This document shows positions 1 to 8,072 of a DNA stretch of 64,000 nt, in pieces. Positions within the stretch are counted from its first letter, which is position 1; the number at the start of each line of letters is the position of its first letter. Origin of the DNA: Hyphomicrobiales bacterium (GTDB taxonomy: Bacteria > Pseudomonadota > Alphaproteobacteria > Rhizobiales > Rhizobiaceae). A program made the position numbers and the translations under genes. The stretch lies in contig UCCA01000012.1 of NCBI GenBank assembly GCA_900470805.1, positions 1 to 64,000 on the forward strand. The letters run 5' to 3'. The notes beneath the pieces were generated by a model. The model was not told the origin of the DNA. It worked only from the letters and a program-made list of their open reading frames with translations, and searched no databases.

Positions 1-774
1 CCGCCCTCCCGCCCGCTCAATTGCCGCCGGAATGACATCGTGGTCATCAATGACGGCGGAGGCACCGAAGACGACAATGAGCTTCGGCGCGCCATCGGCG
101 ATCGCCATGACTTGCAGCAGGGTCTCGGCAAGCGCCGTCGTCTCGTGCGCTGTGCGAAATTCCCGTGCCAGGCGGTTGCCGCATATCGCCAGACGGCGGC
201 TTAAGGTGAGCGCGGTCTTGTCCATGACGGAGGGTTTCAGGTGCGGCAATTCGGTCGCGATCAGGCTCACCGAATGCTTTTCAAACGGCGTGAGATCGAA
301 CAGCGCGGCCGTCCTCAACAGCGTGCAGGCCTCCTCGATCATCGAATGCGGAACGGCAAGCGGGATGATCTTAAAGGTGGCGATCATAGTGCCGATCCCG
401 ACCCGCGAATGGTCGGCCAGGCAGGCGAAGGTGATAGATGGGTCGATCGCATTGAGCCTGTCGACCGCCGCTTTGTCGACAGTGAAGATTCCCTTGACGG
501 TCGAATGGATGTTGACGCGGCCAGTAGTCGCTTCAGACAGCTTTATGTGCTGCGAGGGCACCAACCGGGCCAGCATCAGTGCCGCCCGATCTTCGCCGAC
601 ATCGTCCGTGTCGAGACGAACCGCCGTCACCTGCGACAGGCCAGCCTGCCTTAGTTTCGCTACATCATCTCGGCGCAGGATGTGGCCCTTGGAGAAAGCC
701 GTCGCCGGCAACTTCAGCGCGCGGGCGAGCACAAGTCCATCCGCTTCATCGACGGAGAACTCACCGAACTTCAT
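1..774 (-). CDS. Molybdopterin-binding protein (MoeA/MoCF-like), 3' end beyond the window
   Basis: The visible 258 residues begin with MKFGEFSVDEADGLVLAR, a typical opening of the molybdopterin-binding proteins that accompany xanthine-dehydrogenase-family operons. A KGHIL element follows, and near residue 240 comes GASAVIDDHDVIPAAI, which resembles the MoCF fold. In related proteins a nucleotidyltransferase domain (CTP:molybdopterin cytidylyltransferase type) often follows. That part lies outside the window, so the full function cannot be read. The ATG overlaps the stop of the upstream XdhC-type gene by four bases (ATGA), so the two are cotranscribed. Likely role, inferred: preparing the molybdenum cofactor for NicB, encoded farther upstream on the same strand. 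Confidence 0.75.
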   Translation of the reverse strand, partial: MKFGEFSVDEADGLVLARALKLPATAFSKGHILRRDDVAKLRQAGLSQVTAVRLDTDDVGEDRAALMLARLVPSQHIKLSEATTGRVNIHSTVKGIFTVDKAAVDRLNAIDPSITFACLADHSRVGIGTMIATFKIIPLAVPHSMIEEACTLLRTAALFDLTPFEKHSVSLIATELPHLKPSVMDKTALTLSRRLAICGNRLAREFRTAHETTALAETLLQVMAIADGAPKLIVVFGASAVIDDHDVIPAAIERAGGR

Positions 775-1478
775 GGTGAGCCATCCCCGCTCGAGTCAAG
801 CGGGCGCGAGCGCAGGGCGTCGATGATCTCGGCAAGGATCGCGACGGCGATCTCGGCCGGAGTGGTTGCGCCGATGTCCAGACCGATCGGCGCATGGATT
901 GCCGAAAGCCGGTCCGGCGCGAGACCCTCCGCCGTCAGTCTGGCAATCCTCGCCGCGTGCGTCTTTCGGCTGCCAAGCGCTCCAATGTAGAAGCAGCCGG
1001 TCCGCGCCGCTTCGGCGAGGGGAAAATCGTCGATCTTCGGATCGTGCGTCAGCGCGACAAGCGCGGTGTAGCGGTCCAGCGGATCGTCCATCAAGGCGTC
1101 GCTTGGCCAGTCGGCACGCACGGCGCCGTCAGGAAAACGATCGCCTGTGGCGAAGGCCGTGCGCGGATCGATGATGCGCACATCGAAGCCGGCGATCCTC
1201 GCCATCGGCGTCAGGGATTGGCCGATGTGGACAGCGCCAATGATGACGATCCGGGGTGTTGGCAGGTAGACGTTGAGAAACCCCTTGCCTTCCGGGCCAT
1301 CGAACGCTGTAGAGCGGCCGGACCGGAAGCCACGTGCGACGAGATCGGCAAACGGCCCCTCCAGCCGGTCGCCTTCCAGAACGACAATTTCGTCATGAGT
1401 TTCCAGATTGACGACCAGCGCGGCGGCGATACGGCGACGTCGCGCAATGTTCAGGCGGTGGAGGCTGTCGAGGCGCAT
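771..1478 (-). CDS. XdhC-like protein, Rossmann (C-terminal) part
   Basis: This 235-residue protein carries the C-terminal half of the XdhC/CoxI family. A Rossmann-type strand and turn (RIVIIGAVHIGQSL, about residues 75-89) is followed by IIDPRTAF, LTHDPKIDD and a GALGSRKTHAAR segment, then the IGLDIGATTPAEIAVAILAEI signature. XdhC proteins bind molybdenum cofactor and help sulfurate and insert it into xanthine-dehydrogenase-family enzymes. The N-terminal XdhC_CoxI domain is encoded by the adjacent upstream gene, and the stop and start share one base, so the canonical protein is split in two here. The likely client, inferred from position, is the NicB molybdenum subunit. Confidence 0.85.
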   Translation of the reverse strand: MRLDSLHRLNIARRRRIAAALVVNLETHDEIVVLEGDRLEGPFADLVARGFRSGRSTAFDGPEGKGFLNVYLPTPRIVIIGAVHIGQSLTPMARIAGFDVRIIDPRTAFATGDRFPDGAVRADWPSDALMDDPLDRYTALVALTHDPKIDDFPLAEAARTGCFYIGALGSRKTHAARIARLTAEGLAPDRLSAIHAPIGLDIGATTPAEIAVAILAEIIDALRSRPLDSSGDGSP

Positions 1479-1807
1479 CAGCCGAGCCTCTCAATATAGA
1501 TACGAATTCGGCCGCCGCACGACAGGCCGACGCGCCAGGCGGTTTCGTCCGCGACACCGAACTCAAGCATCCGCGCCTCTCCCGTCGCGACTACATCAAT
1601 AGCGGCGGTAATGACCGCGCCTTCCACGCAGCCACCGGAAACGGAGCCTTCGAAGTTGCCATCGGCGTCCACCACAAGGTGGCTGCCGACCGGGCGCGGC
1701 GCCGAGCCCCAGGTTTCGATGACGGTCGCGATGGCCACGGATCGGCTTTCACCGATCCACATTTCGGCAACGGCCAGTGGATCATTCGGATAGTGGCCCG
1801 GCATCAT
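1478..1807 (-). CDS. XdhC/CoxI-family N-terminal domain protein
   Basis: This 109-residue protein matches the XdhC_CoxI N-terminal domain. It contains VIETWGSAPRPVGSHLVV, then SGGCVEGAV with the conserved Cys, and ends with the GLSCGGRIRIYIE motif that carries a second conserved Cys. In full-length XdhC this domain precedes a Rossmann domain, which here is the next gene. Its start overlaps the stop of the upstream GH3 gene by four bases (ATGA), so a sugar hydrolase and cofactor-maturation genes share a transcript. That overlap supports the view that glycoside hydrolysis and nicotinate hydroxylation belong to one pathway. Confidence 0.85.
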   Translation of the reverse strand: MMPGHYPNDPLAVAEMWIGESRSVAIATVIETWGSAPRPVGSHLVVDADGNFEGSVSGGCVEGAVITAAIDVVATGEARMLEFGVADETAWRVGLSCGGRIRIYIERLG

Positions 1808-4164
1808 CTTGCTAAGGCCTCATCCTGATCATCGTTCAAGCCCGCGAAGACCCGCGCGATATCACTCTCTTTAACGCTGTCACCGACATACCAGCTCAGC
1901 GTGTCGTAGAAGCCGAGGAAGGATCCTTTCGTCTTGGCCAGAAGCGCTGCGGCTTCCTTGGAGGAAATTGAGAGAGTCGCGACGAAGAAATCGACGAGAG
2001 CCGCCTCGGCTTTTGGGTGCGCAAAGACGAGCGCCGTGGGAGAATTGGACGCAATGATGGGCAGCGCTGCGGCTTGCGGCCGGCACGGCAGGGTCGCGGA
2101 GAGACGAATATCACGCGAGGAAGCAGCGGCCTCGATGATGAAGGCTTCCGCATCGAGAACCCAGGCGGAACGTTCGGTGTCGAAATAGCGGAAATCGCGC
2201 TGGGTTAGCGAGAAGCTCGCTGTCTTCGCCTCGCCGGGATGAAGATCCACTTTGGCGAAGGCTTTGAGCTCCCGGATCGGCCGCTTCAGGCCGGGCGCAA
2301 GCGGGCGCACATACAGTTGGACGATCTCCTTGCCGGAGACTGGGCCACTGTTGCGGACCGTGACGCGCACCATGCAGTCCGCATCCGCGCCAATCTCGCT
2401 CTTGTCGATCTCGATCGCCTCGTAGTCAAACGTGGTGTAGCTCAGACCATGTCCAAACGGAAACAACGTGGGCATGGCCTTCAAATCGTAGAACCGGTAG
2501 CCGACGAAAATGCCCTCGCTATAGGCATGCCTGCCATGTTCACCCGGATAGGTATGCCAACCCGGAATGTCCTGCATCCGAACGGGCATGCTTGCGGAAA
2601 GCTTGCCGCAGGGGTTCTGCTCGCCGAACAGGATGCGCGCGAGCGCTTCGCCACCCCCCTGCCCGGCATAGAAACCGGCCAGCACGGCGTCGACATCCTC
2701 GATCCACGGCATTTCGACCGCGTCGGGCATCGACAGAACGACGACGAGCTTGCGACCTGTGGTCGCCAGCGCGGTGATGAGTGCGTCGTGACTACCGGCG
2801 AGCTTCAACGTATCACGGTCGTTGCCCTCGCCGTGGCGGCTCTTCTCGTTTTCGGCAAACACCACAACGACATCGGCATGCAACGCGGTCTCGACAATAT
2901 TCTCGATGGAGGCCGATAGGTCTTGTCCGGCGGACGCAAAGGGCAGATGGCGAACGTTCAAGCCGCCTCGCGCCCGCGCAGAAATTTGAGCGAAAGGACT
3001 GTCCACGCAATAGGGATTGGTGGTGGCCGATCCAGAGCCCTGGATGATGGGCTTGATCGCGCCATCGCCGACGACGAGAAGCTCGCCCGGACGTTTCGGG
3101 TCGAGCGGCAGCGCCTTGCCTTCGTTGCGCAGCAATACAATCGATTCCGCGGCGATATCACGTGCCAGCGCATGATGCGCGTCGAGATCGGCCACCGTGT
3201 CGCGCCGCTGGTTCATCGTGCATTTGCGCACGAACGCCAGAACGCTGGTGCAAGCTGCATCGATCACCTCGGGCGAAACATCGCCGGCATCGATCGCGGC
3301 GTGAAGACGCGCCTTGCGTGGCTTGCTTTCCGGCATGTCGAGTTCGGTGCCGGCATTGAGCGCCGCGCCGCGGTCCTTGATTGCATGCCAGTCGGAAACG
3401 ACCAGTCCGTCATAGCCCCATTCATCGCGCAGCACGGTGCGGAGAAGCCAATGATGTTCGGTCGCCTGGATACCGTTCAGCGGATTGTAGGCACTCATCA
3501 CGGTCCACGGCGCGCTCTTTTGGACCGCCCGTTCGAAACCCGCCAGATAGATCTCGCGCAGAGCTCGCTCGTCGACGTCGGAACTCGTCGTGGTTCGCTC
3601 GATTTCGGAATTGTTGCAGGCGAAGTGTTTTAACGAAGCACCGACGCCGTTGTCCTGCAAGCCGGAAATGACGGCAGCCGCGATGTCGCCGCTGACGACG
3701 GGGTCCTCGGAGTAATACTCATAGGCCCGTCCGGCCAGCGGAGTCCGGCGGATGTTGATACCTGGGCCAAGCAGCAGATGAACGCCGAAATCCTGGCACT
3801 CGGCCGCCAGCGCGGCGCCCATGCGATAGGCGAGATCGATATCCCAGGAGCAGCCGAGCAGATTGCCGTTGGGAAAGCACGTGGCCGGACGCGTGCCACC
3901 GAACATGCCGCCTGGCCCATCGCCCTGTTGTCCCACGAGGCCGAGAAATGCCTGCAGACTGTCTTCGTCATTGTCACCGGCGTCAATCTGGGTGGTCGAG
4001 TAGCGCACGCCGTAAGCCCCGTCGGTCATCACGATCGAGGGGATGCCGAGCCTGTCTATCGAGGCTGTCTTCCACAAGCCCCGACCGCTCAGGAGATCGA
4101 TCTTCTCGCCGACCGTCATCTGGGCGACAAGCGACTGGATCTCTTCGTCGGTAGGCTGGTACAT
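1804..4164 (-). CDS. Glycoside hydrolase family 3 beta-glucosidase-like enzyme
   Basis: The 786-residue protein has the GH3 layout: an N-terminal barrel (PATCFPNGNLLGCSWD, KHFACNN near residue 180), the nucleophile Asp of the GLVVSDWH motif near residue 258, a second alpha/beta domain (about 330-560), and a fibronectin-III-like domain introduced by FPFGHGLSYTTFDYE. GH3 enzymes of this type remove terminal beta-linked glucose or related sugars. No signal peptide is visible, so it probably acts in the cytoplasm on an imported glycoside. A GGAG eight bases upstream favours the ATG at 4164 over the TTG one codon earlier. About 70 C-terminal residues after the Fn3 domain are of unknown role. The exact substrate cannot be told. 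Confidence 0.9.
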   Translation of the reverse strand: MYQPTDEEIQSLVAQMTVGEKIDLLSGRGLWKTASIDRLGIPSIVMTDGAYGVRYSTTQIDAGDNDEDSLQAFLGLVGQQGDGPGGMFGGTRPATCFPNGNLLGCSWDIDLAYRMGAALAAECQDFGVHLLLGPGINIRRTPLAGRAYEYYSEDPVVSGDIAAAVISGLQDNGVGASLKHFACNNSEIERTTTSSDVDERALREIYLAGFERAVQKSAPWTVMSAYNPLNGIQATEHHWLLRTVLRDEWGYDGLVVSDWHAIKDRGAALNAGTELDMPESKPRKARLHAAIDAGDVSPEVIDAACTSVLAFVRKCTMNQRRDTVADLDAHHALARDIAAESIVLLRNEGKALPLDPKRPGELLVVGDGAIKPIIQGSGSATTNPYCVDSPFAQISARARGGLNVRHLPFASAGQDLSASIENIVETALHADVVVVFAENEKSRHGEGNDRDTLKLAGSHDALITALATTGRKLVVVLSMPDAVEMPWIEDVDAVLAGFYAGQGGGEALARILFGEQNPCGKLSASMPVRMQDIPGWHTYPGEHGRHAYSEGIFVGYRFYDLKAMPTLFPFGHGLSYTTFDYEAIEIDKSEIGADADCMVRVTVRNSGPVSGKEIVQLYVRPLAPGLKRPIRELKAFAKVDLHPGEAKTASFSLTQRDFRYFDTERSAWVLDAEAFIIEAAASSRDIRLSATLPCRPQAAALPIIASNSPTALVFAHPKAEAALVDFFVATLSISSKEAAALLAKTKGSFLGFYDTLSWYVGDSVKESDIARVFAGLNDDQDEALAR

Positions 4165-4197
4165 CAATCGTCTCCGATATTGCCGATCAGGCGTCTG

Positions 4198-4677
4198 TCA
4201 GCAGATCTTCTGAAGGAGTTCCATCAGCATCATCCGCTCGGCAAGCGTCAGCGTGCTGAGCGTCTCCTGCGAAATCTGCAGTGCGACGGACAGGTTGCGG
4301 GCCACGGTCGCCTCGCCTTCCGTCGTCAGCGTCAATACCAGCCGTCGCGCGTCGGTCGCGTCGGGCGCGGTGTGGACCAATCCGCGCTTCACAAGACGAT
4401 CGACGACGCCTTTGATGGTGGCCATATCCATGGCAGTTTCGCGGCCGAGATTTCCCTGCGAACAGGGTTGCAGATCCTTCAGCTTGACGAGCGCCGCCCA
4501 TTGGGTGGTGGTCAGCTTCTCCGCCATGAGGCTGGCAAAGATCGCCACGTGGCGTTGGTTCGCCTGCCGCAGATAAAAGCCGATCTGCTCGCCAAGCGCA
4601 TATTGGGCCTGATCGCCGCGCGCCTCCGGGGCTGCTGCCTTTTTCCGGCCGACCTTGTCTTTGAACGGAACGTCCAT
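4198..4677 (-). CDS. MarR-family regulator, paralogue of NicR
   Basis: This 159-residue winged-helix regulator aligns closely with the NicR encoded at 23528-24010. Both have EQ(I/V)G-x2-LR-x-A-x-QRH-x2-IF in the first helix and ATI(K/R)G(V/I)V(D/E)RL-x2-RGL in the recognition region. NicR represses nicotinate genes and responds to 6-hydroxynicotinate, so a paralogue controlling the glycosidase/transporter arm is likely to sense a related pyridine, though this is inference. The ATG at 4677 has GAGA about seven bases upstream; a TTG four codons earlier is possible. Candidate operators are the two TTTG-N5-AAACTAT sites upstream of the ABC transporter genes at 9252 and 9463. Confidence 0.88.
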   Translation of the reverse strand: MDVPFKDKVGRKKAAAPEARGDQAQYALGEQIGFYLRQANQRHVAIFASLMAEKLTTTQWAALVKLKDLQPCSQGNLGRETAMDMATIKGVVDRLVKRGLVHTAPDATDARRLVLTLTTEGEATVARNLSVALQISQETLSTLTLAERMMLMELLQKIC

Positions 4678-4732
4678 CGGATCTCTCAAATCTGCCTGTT
4701 CGTTATCACCACCGACAATCGAATTGCCGAAT

Positions 4733-5329
4733 TCAGTCTCGCCACAAATTCAGGATGGCTTCTGTCGGTAGAATTTCAATCTGCTCCGAAAGCCTCGGCG
4801 CCAGGATCTCGATCACCATGGCATGTGCTTTCATGTCTCCGCTTGCCAGTGCATCCTCGGCGAGGATGACTCGGTAGCCAGCGTCCACCGCATCCAGAAC
4901 GCTGGCGTAAACACACACGTCGGTCTCCACACCGGAGAAAATCAGGGTGTCGGTGTCCGTTTCCTGCAAGCGCGTGGTGAAACCGGGGGAGCCGAAGACC
5001 GAATAAGTCTCCTTGTCGACGATCGAACTCGGACCAGCGATCGCTGCCAGCGGCGCAACAAGATCCAGCATGGCGGCATCGAGTTCATCCAGCGTCACCG
5101 AAGGCCAGCGGCGATAGTAGTTCTTCCAGCGCCCTTTGGCACCTTCAGGGTTTTGCGGAACGACGAAGCGGGCAAAGACGGTCTCGGACGGTCGCGCCTC
5201 GCTCAGCGCGACGACATTTGGAAGAATGCGGGCGATCGCCGGCGTATGCCACGCCGTCTCCTCGGCAAAGAGGCGCTGCATGTCGATGACGACATGCAGG
5301 GTTTTGTTGGAGAGCGGCGCGGTTGTCAT
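4733..5329 (-). CDS. Isochorismatase-family cysteine amidohydrolase
   Basis: The 198-residue protein has the cysteine-hydrolase fold seen in isochorismatase, nicotinamidase and N-carbamoyl amidases. The expected catalytic triad is present: Asp in VIDMQRLF near residue 17, Lys in VDKETYSVFGSPG near 105, and Cys in GVETDVCVYAS near 140. Such enzymes cleave small amides or carbamoyl groups. In a nicotinate island it could release nicotinate from an amide such as nicotinamide, but the sequence does not fix the substrate. It begins two bases after the transporter ATPase stop, at the end of the ABC operon, so its substrate is probably what the transporter brings in. Confidence 0.85.
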   Translation of the reverse strand: MTTAPLSNKTLHVVIDMQRLFAEETAWHTPAIARILPNVVALSEARPSETVFARFVVPQNPEGAKGRWKNYYRRWPSVTLDELDAAMLDLVAPLAAIAGPSSIVDKETYSVFGSPGFTTRLQETDTDTLIFSGVETDVCVYASVLDAVDAGYRVILAEDALASGDMKAHAMVIEILAPRLSEQIEILPTEAILNLWRD

Positions 5330-5331
5330 GA

Positions 5332-6381
5332 TCAGTCGGCCACCGGAACAGTGTGCTCCGGAGCCCAGCCCAGCGTGATGGTGTCGCCGTCGCTCAGGAC
5401 CTTGCCATCGCGGTTCTGCGCAAACAGCTTCAGCGGCAAGCCGTCTGCGGTCTCCAGCAGGTAGGAGAGCACCGGACCTGCATAGATGACGGTGGAGATC
5501 CGTGCCGTCAGGCTGTTGCCATCCGTCGAACCGGATACGATCGACATTTTTTCCGGGCGGACGGCGAGCGTGACCTTCGAGCCGCTTGTGGGCAGCGTTC
5601 CAGTGGTACGGATCGCCGTGCCATCGGCCAGACGCACTGCGCCGTTGTCTACCGTGCCGGTCAGGAAGTTGGAGTCGCCGAGGAATTCGGCGGCAAAGCG
5701 CGTCAGCGGCCGCTCATAGACGGTTTCCGGCTCGCCGATCTGGACGATGCGGCCTTTGTCGAGAATGGCGACCTTGTCGGACAGCGTCAGCGCCTCCTCC
5801 TGGTCGTGGGTGACGAAGATCGTGGTCAGGCCGCTCTCGCGCTGGATGCGCAGCAGTTCGACCTGCATTTCCTGTCGCAGTCGACGATCAAGCGCCGACA
5901 GCGGTTCGTCGAGCAGCAGCACGCTCGGCTTGATGACAATGGCGCGGGCAAGCGCGACGCGCTGCTGCTGTCCACCCGACAGTTGCTTGGGCATGCGGTC
6001 GCCGAAGCCTGGGAGGCGGACCATCTCAAGGGCTCGATCGACTTCCTTGCGGGCGGCGGCCCCCTTGATGCCGCGGCGCTCGAGGCCGAAGGCGACGTTC
6101 TGGGCGATCGTCATGTGTGGGAACAGCGCGTAGGACTGGAACATCATGCCGATGTTGCGGCCCCAGACTGGGATGTCGGTGACATCATTGTTACCGATGG
6201 TCACCACGCCCTGGTCCGGCTTGATGAAGCCCGCGATGATGCGCAGCAGCGTGGTCTTGCCGGAGCCCGATGGGCCGAGAAGGCTGGTGAACGAGCCTTC
6301 GGGAAACTCGGTTGTGATATCCGACAGGACGGGCGTGGTGCCGTAGGTCTTGGCGACGGAATTGACTTTAACGTTTGTCAC
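5332..6381 (-). CDS. ABC importer ATPase, PotA/FbpC type
   Basis: This ATPase of the spermidine/putrescine and iron class has Walker A (GPSGSGKTT), the signature LSGGQQQR, Walker B (LLLDEPLSALD), the switch His in FVTHDQEEAL, and a C-terminal TOBE domain. It energises import through the two permeases encoded just upstream. I place the start at the GTG at 6381 because GGAG lies seven bases upstream and the protein then begins just before the first conserved strand. An in-frame ATG at 6411 lacks a ribosome site and would lie deep inside the permease gene. With the GTG start the overlap with the permease is 14 bases. Confidence 0.88.
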   Translation of the reverse strand: MTNVKVNSVAKTYGTTPVLSDITTEFPEGSFTSLLGPSGSGKTTLLRIIAGFIKPDQGVVTIGNNDVTDIPVWGRNIGMMFQSYALFPHMTIAQNVAFGLERRGIKGAAARKEVDRALEMVRLPGFGDRMPKQLSGGQQQRVALARAIVIKPSVLLLDEPLSALDRRLRQEMQVELLRIQRESGLTTIFVTHDQEEALTLSDKVAILDKGRIVQIGEPETVYERPLTRFAAEFLGDSNFLTGTVDNGAVRLADGTAIRTTGTLPTSGSKVTLAVRPEKMSIVSGSTDGNSLTARISTVIYAGPVLSYLLETADGLPLKLFAQNRDGKVLSDGDTITLGWAPEHTVPVAD

Positions 6382-7147
6382 GGGTGTCTCCGGGCTTGGC
6401 GAAGCGCGCAAAAATCAGGATGATCGTCATCGAGCCGAGCAGAAGCACGGTTGAGATCGCATTGATTTCAGGGGTGAAGCCCTTGCGGATCGAGGAGTAG
6501 ATCTGCACCGGCAGCGTGGTGTAGCCGGGCGTTGCGAGGAAGTAGGAAATCACGAATTGGTCGAGCGATACCGCAAAGGCGAACAGCGCGGCGCCGAGGA
6601 TGCTCGGATAGAGCAGCGGCAGCGTCACCGAAAAGAAGGCGTGAACCGGTGTCGAGCCGAGGCTCATCGCCGCTTCTTCGAGATCCGCACGGATCGTGCG
6701 GAAGCCGGTGCCGACGACGAGGACCACATAAGGGATGGCGAGCGCCACGTGGCCGATCAGCAGCGCGTGCATGCCGCGCCCGATGCCGCTCCAGTAGAAG
6801 AAGATCAGCATCGCCGTGCCGGTGATCAGCCATGGAATGGCGATCGGCGGCAGCAGCATCAGTTGCAGCAGGCTCCTGCCGCGGAATGTTCGCCGCGACA
6901 GCGCCACCGACGCCATGGTGCCAAGTGCTGTTGCCAGCACAGCGGTGATCGTGGCGATCACGATGCTGTTCAGGCCCGCCGTCAGGAGCACGGTGTTGCT
7001 CCATAGCGCCTGGTACCATTGCAGCGAGAAGCTGAAGGGCAGTTCGTAGAGCGGCGAAGCGTTGAAGCCCATCGCCATCATCACGAGGATGGGCGTGTAG
7101 AGGAAGATCAGGATGGCAATGAGATAGATGCGTCCAAGCGGTTTCAT
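6368..7147 (-). CDS. ABC importer permease, PotC type
   Basis: The 259-residue membrane protein begins MKPLGRIYLIAILIFLYTPILV and has about six transmembrane segments. The cytoplasmic ATPase-coupling loop reads EEAAMSLGSTPVHAFFSVTLPLL. It is the PotC-like partner of the next upstream permease. The start at 7147 is supported by a strong GAGGAGAGG just upstream. The longer open frame reaching 7318 is rejected because its extra residues are arginine- and serine-rich, non-hydrophobic, and antisense-like to the upstream permease gene. Confidence 0.88.
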   Translation of the reverse strand: MKPLGRIYLIAILIFLYTPILVMMAMGFNASPLYELPFSFSLQWYQALWSNTVLLTAGLNSIVIATITAVLATALGTMASVALSRRTFRGRSLLQLMLLPPIAIPWLITGTAMLIFFYWSGIGRGMHALLIGHVALAIPYVVLVVGTGFRTIRADLEEAAMSLGSTPVHAFFSVTLPLLYPSILGAALFAFAVSLDQFVISYFLATPGYTTLPVQIYSSIRKGFTPEINAISTVLLLGSMTIILIFARFAKPGDTRDKR

Positions 7148-7157
7148 GATCCTCTCC

Positions 7158-8072
7158 TCACGCTGCCGTGCCACGGCGCAGCACGCCGGAGAATGTTGCG
7201 AAGATGGCGAGTACGACCGCCAAAAGCGTAAAGGACAACGAAGCGCCGAGCGGCCAGTTGAAGGCCTGCGTGAACTGGTCCTCGATGACCGTGCCCATGG
7301 TGACGCCGACACGGCCACCCAGAATGCGCGGCTCCATGAACGAGCCGATCACGGGAATGAAGATCAGCACGGAGCCGGAGATCAAACCGGGAGCGGCGAG
7401 CGGCACCAAAATCTTGAACAGGATGGTCCACCAGCGGGCGCCGAGACTGGAAGCAGCCTCAATGATCGCGTCATCGATGGCCACCAGGGCGATGTAGCAG
7501 GTCAGGATCATGTAGGGCAGATAGCCGTGTACAAGGCCGACCACGATGGCGTAGCGCGTATAGAGGAAGCCGATCGATCCGGCGTCAGGCGCGATCATGT
7601 GCAACAGGTTGTCGAGAAAGCCGTTCTCGCGCAGCACCATCGTCCATGAGAAGACGCGGACCAGGCCGTTGGTCCAGAACGGTAGAAGAATGAGGATAAG
7701 CAGCATCTCGCGGCTCTTGCCGAAGGTCGAGCGAACGAGCGCGACGGCGGCCAGAAAGCCGAGTATGGCGCAAAACAGCGTCGTCCAGAAGCCGATCAGC
7801 AGCGATGTGATGCCGATACCCACCAGATAGGGCTGGTCGATGAAGGCGCGATACTGCTTCAGCGTGAAGACGATCGGCGCTTTGCCCATCGGTGTCGCCG
7901 ACATGAAGCTGAACACGAACATTGTCAGCAGCGGCAGGAAGACCGCCAGCGTCAACCAACCGTAGGTCGGCAGCAGCAGGGCTGTCGTCGAAACCCATGA
8001 CGGGAGCGGGCGCCGGCTGCGCGGACCCGAAGGTCCGCGCTCTGACGCCGAAGTCAGATGATCATTCTGCAT
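7158..8072 (-). CDS. ABC importer permease, PotB type
   Basis: The 304-residue integral membrane protein has a short cytoplasmic N terminus, a first transmembrane segment near residue 32, a large periplasmic loop (SATPMGKAPIVFTLKQYRAF) and a coupling loop EAASSLGARWWTILFKILVPLAAPG. This is the layout of PotB-type permeases for polyamines, opines and similar charged solutes. It overlaps the upstream binding-protein gene by 11 bases and precedes the second permease by 10 bases. Substrate specificity rests with the binding protein. Confidence 0.88.
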   Translation of the reverse strand: MQNDHLTSASERGPSGPRSRRPLPSWVSTTALLLPTYGWLTLAVFLPLLTMFVFSFMSATPMGKAPIVFTLKQYRAFIDQPYLVGIGITSLLIGFWTTLFCAILGFLAAVALVRSTFGKSREMLLILILLPFWTNGLVRVFSWTMVLRENGFLDNLLHMIAPDAGSIGFLYTRYAIVVGLVHGYLPYMILTCYIALVAIDDAIIEAASSLGARWWTILFKILVPLAAPGLISGSVLIFIPVIGSFMEPRILGGRVGVTMGTVIEDQFTQAFNWPLGASLSFTLLAVVLAIFATFSGVLRRGTAA

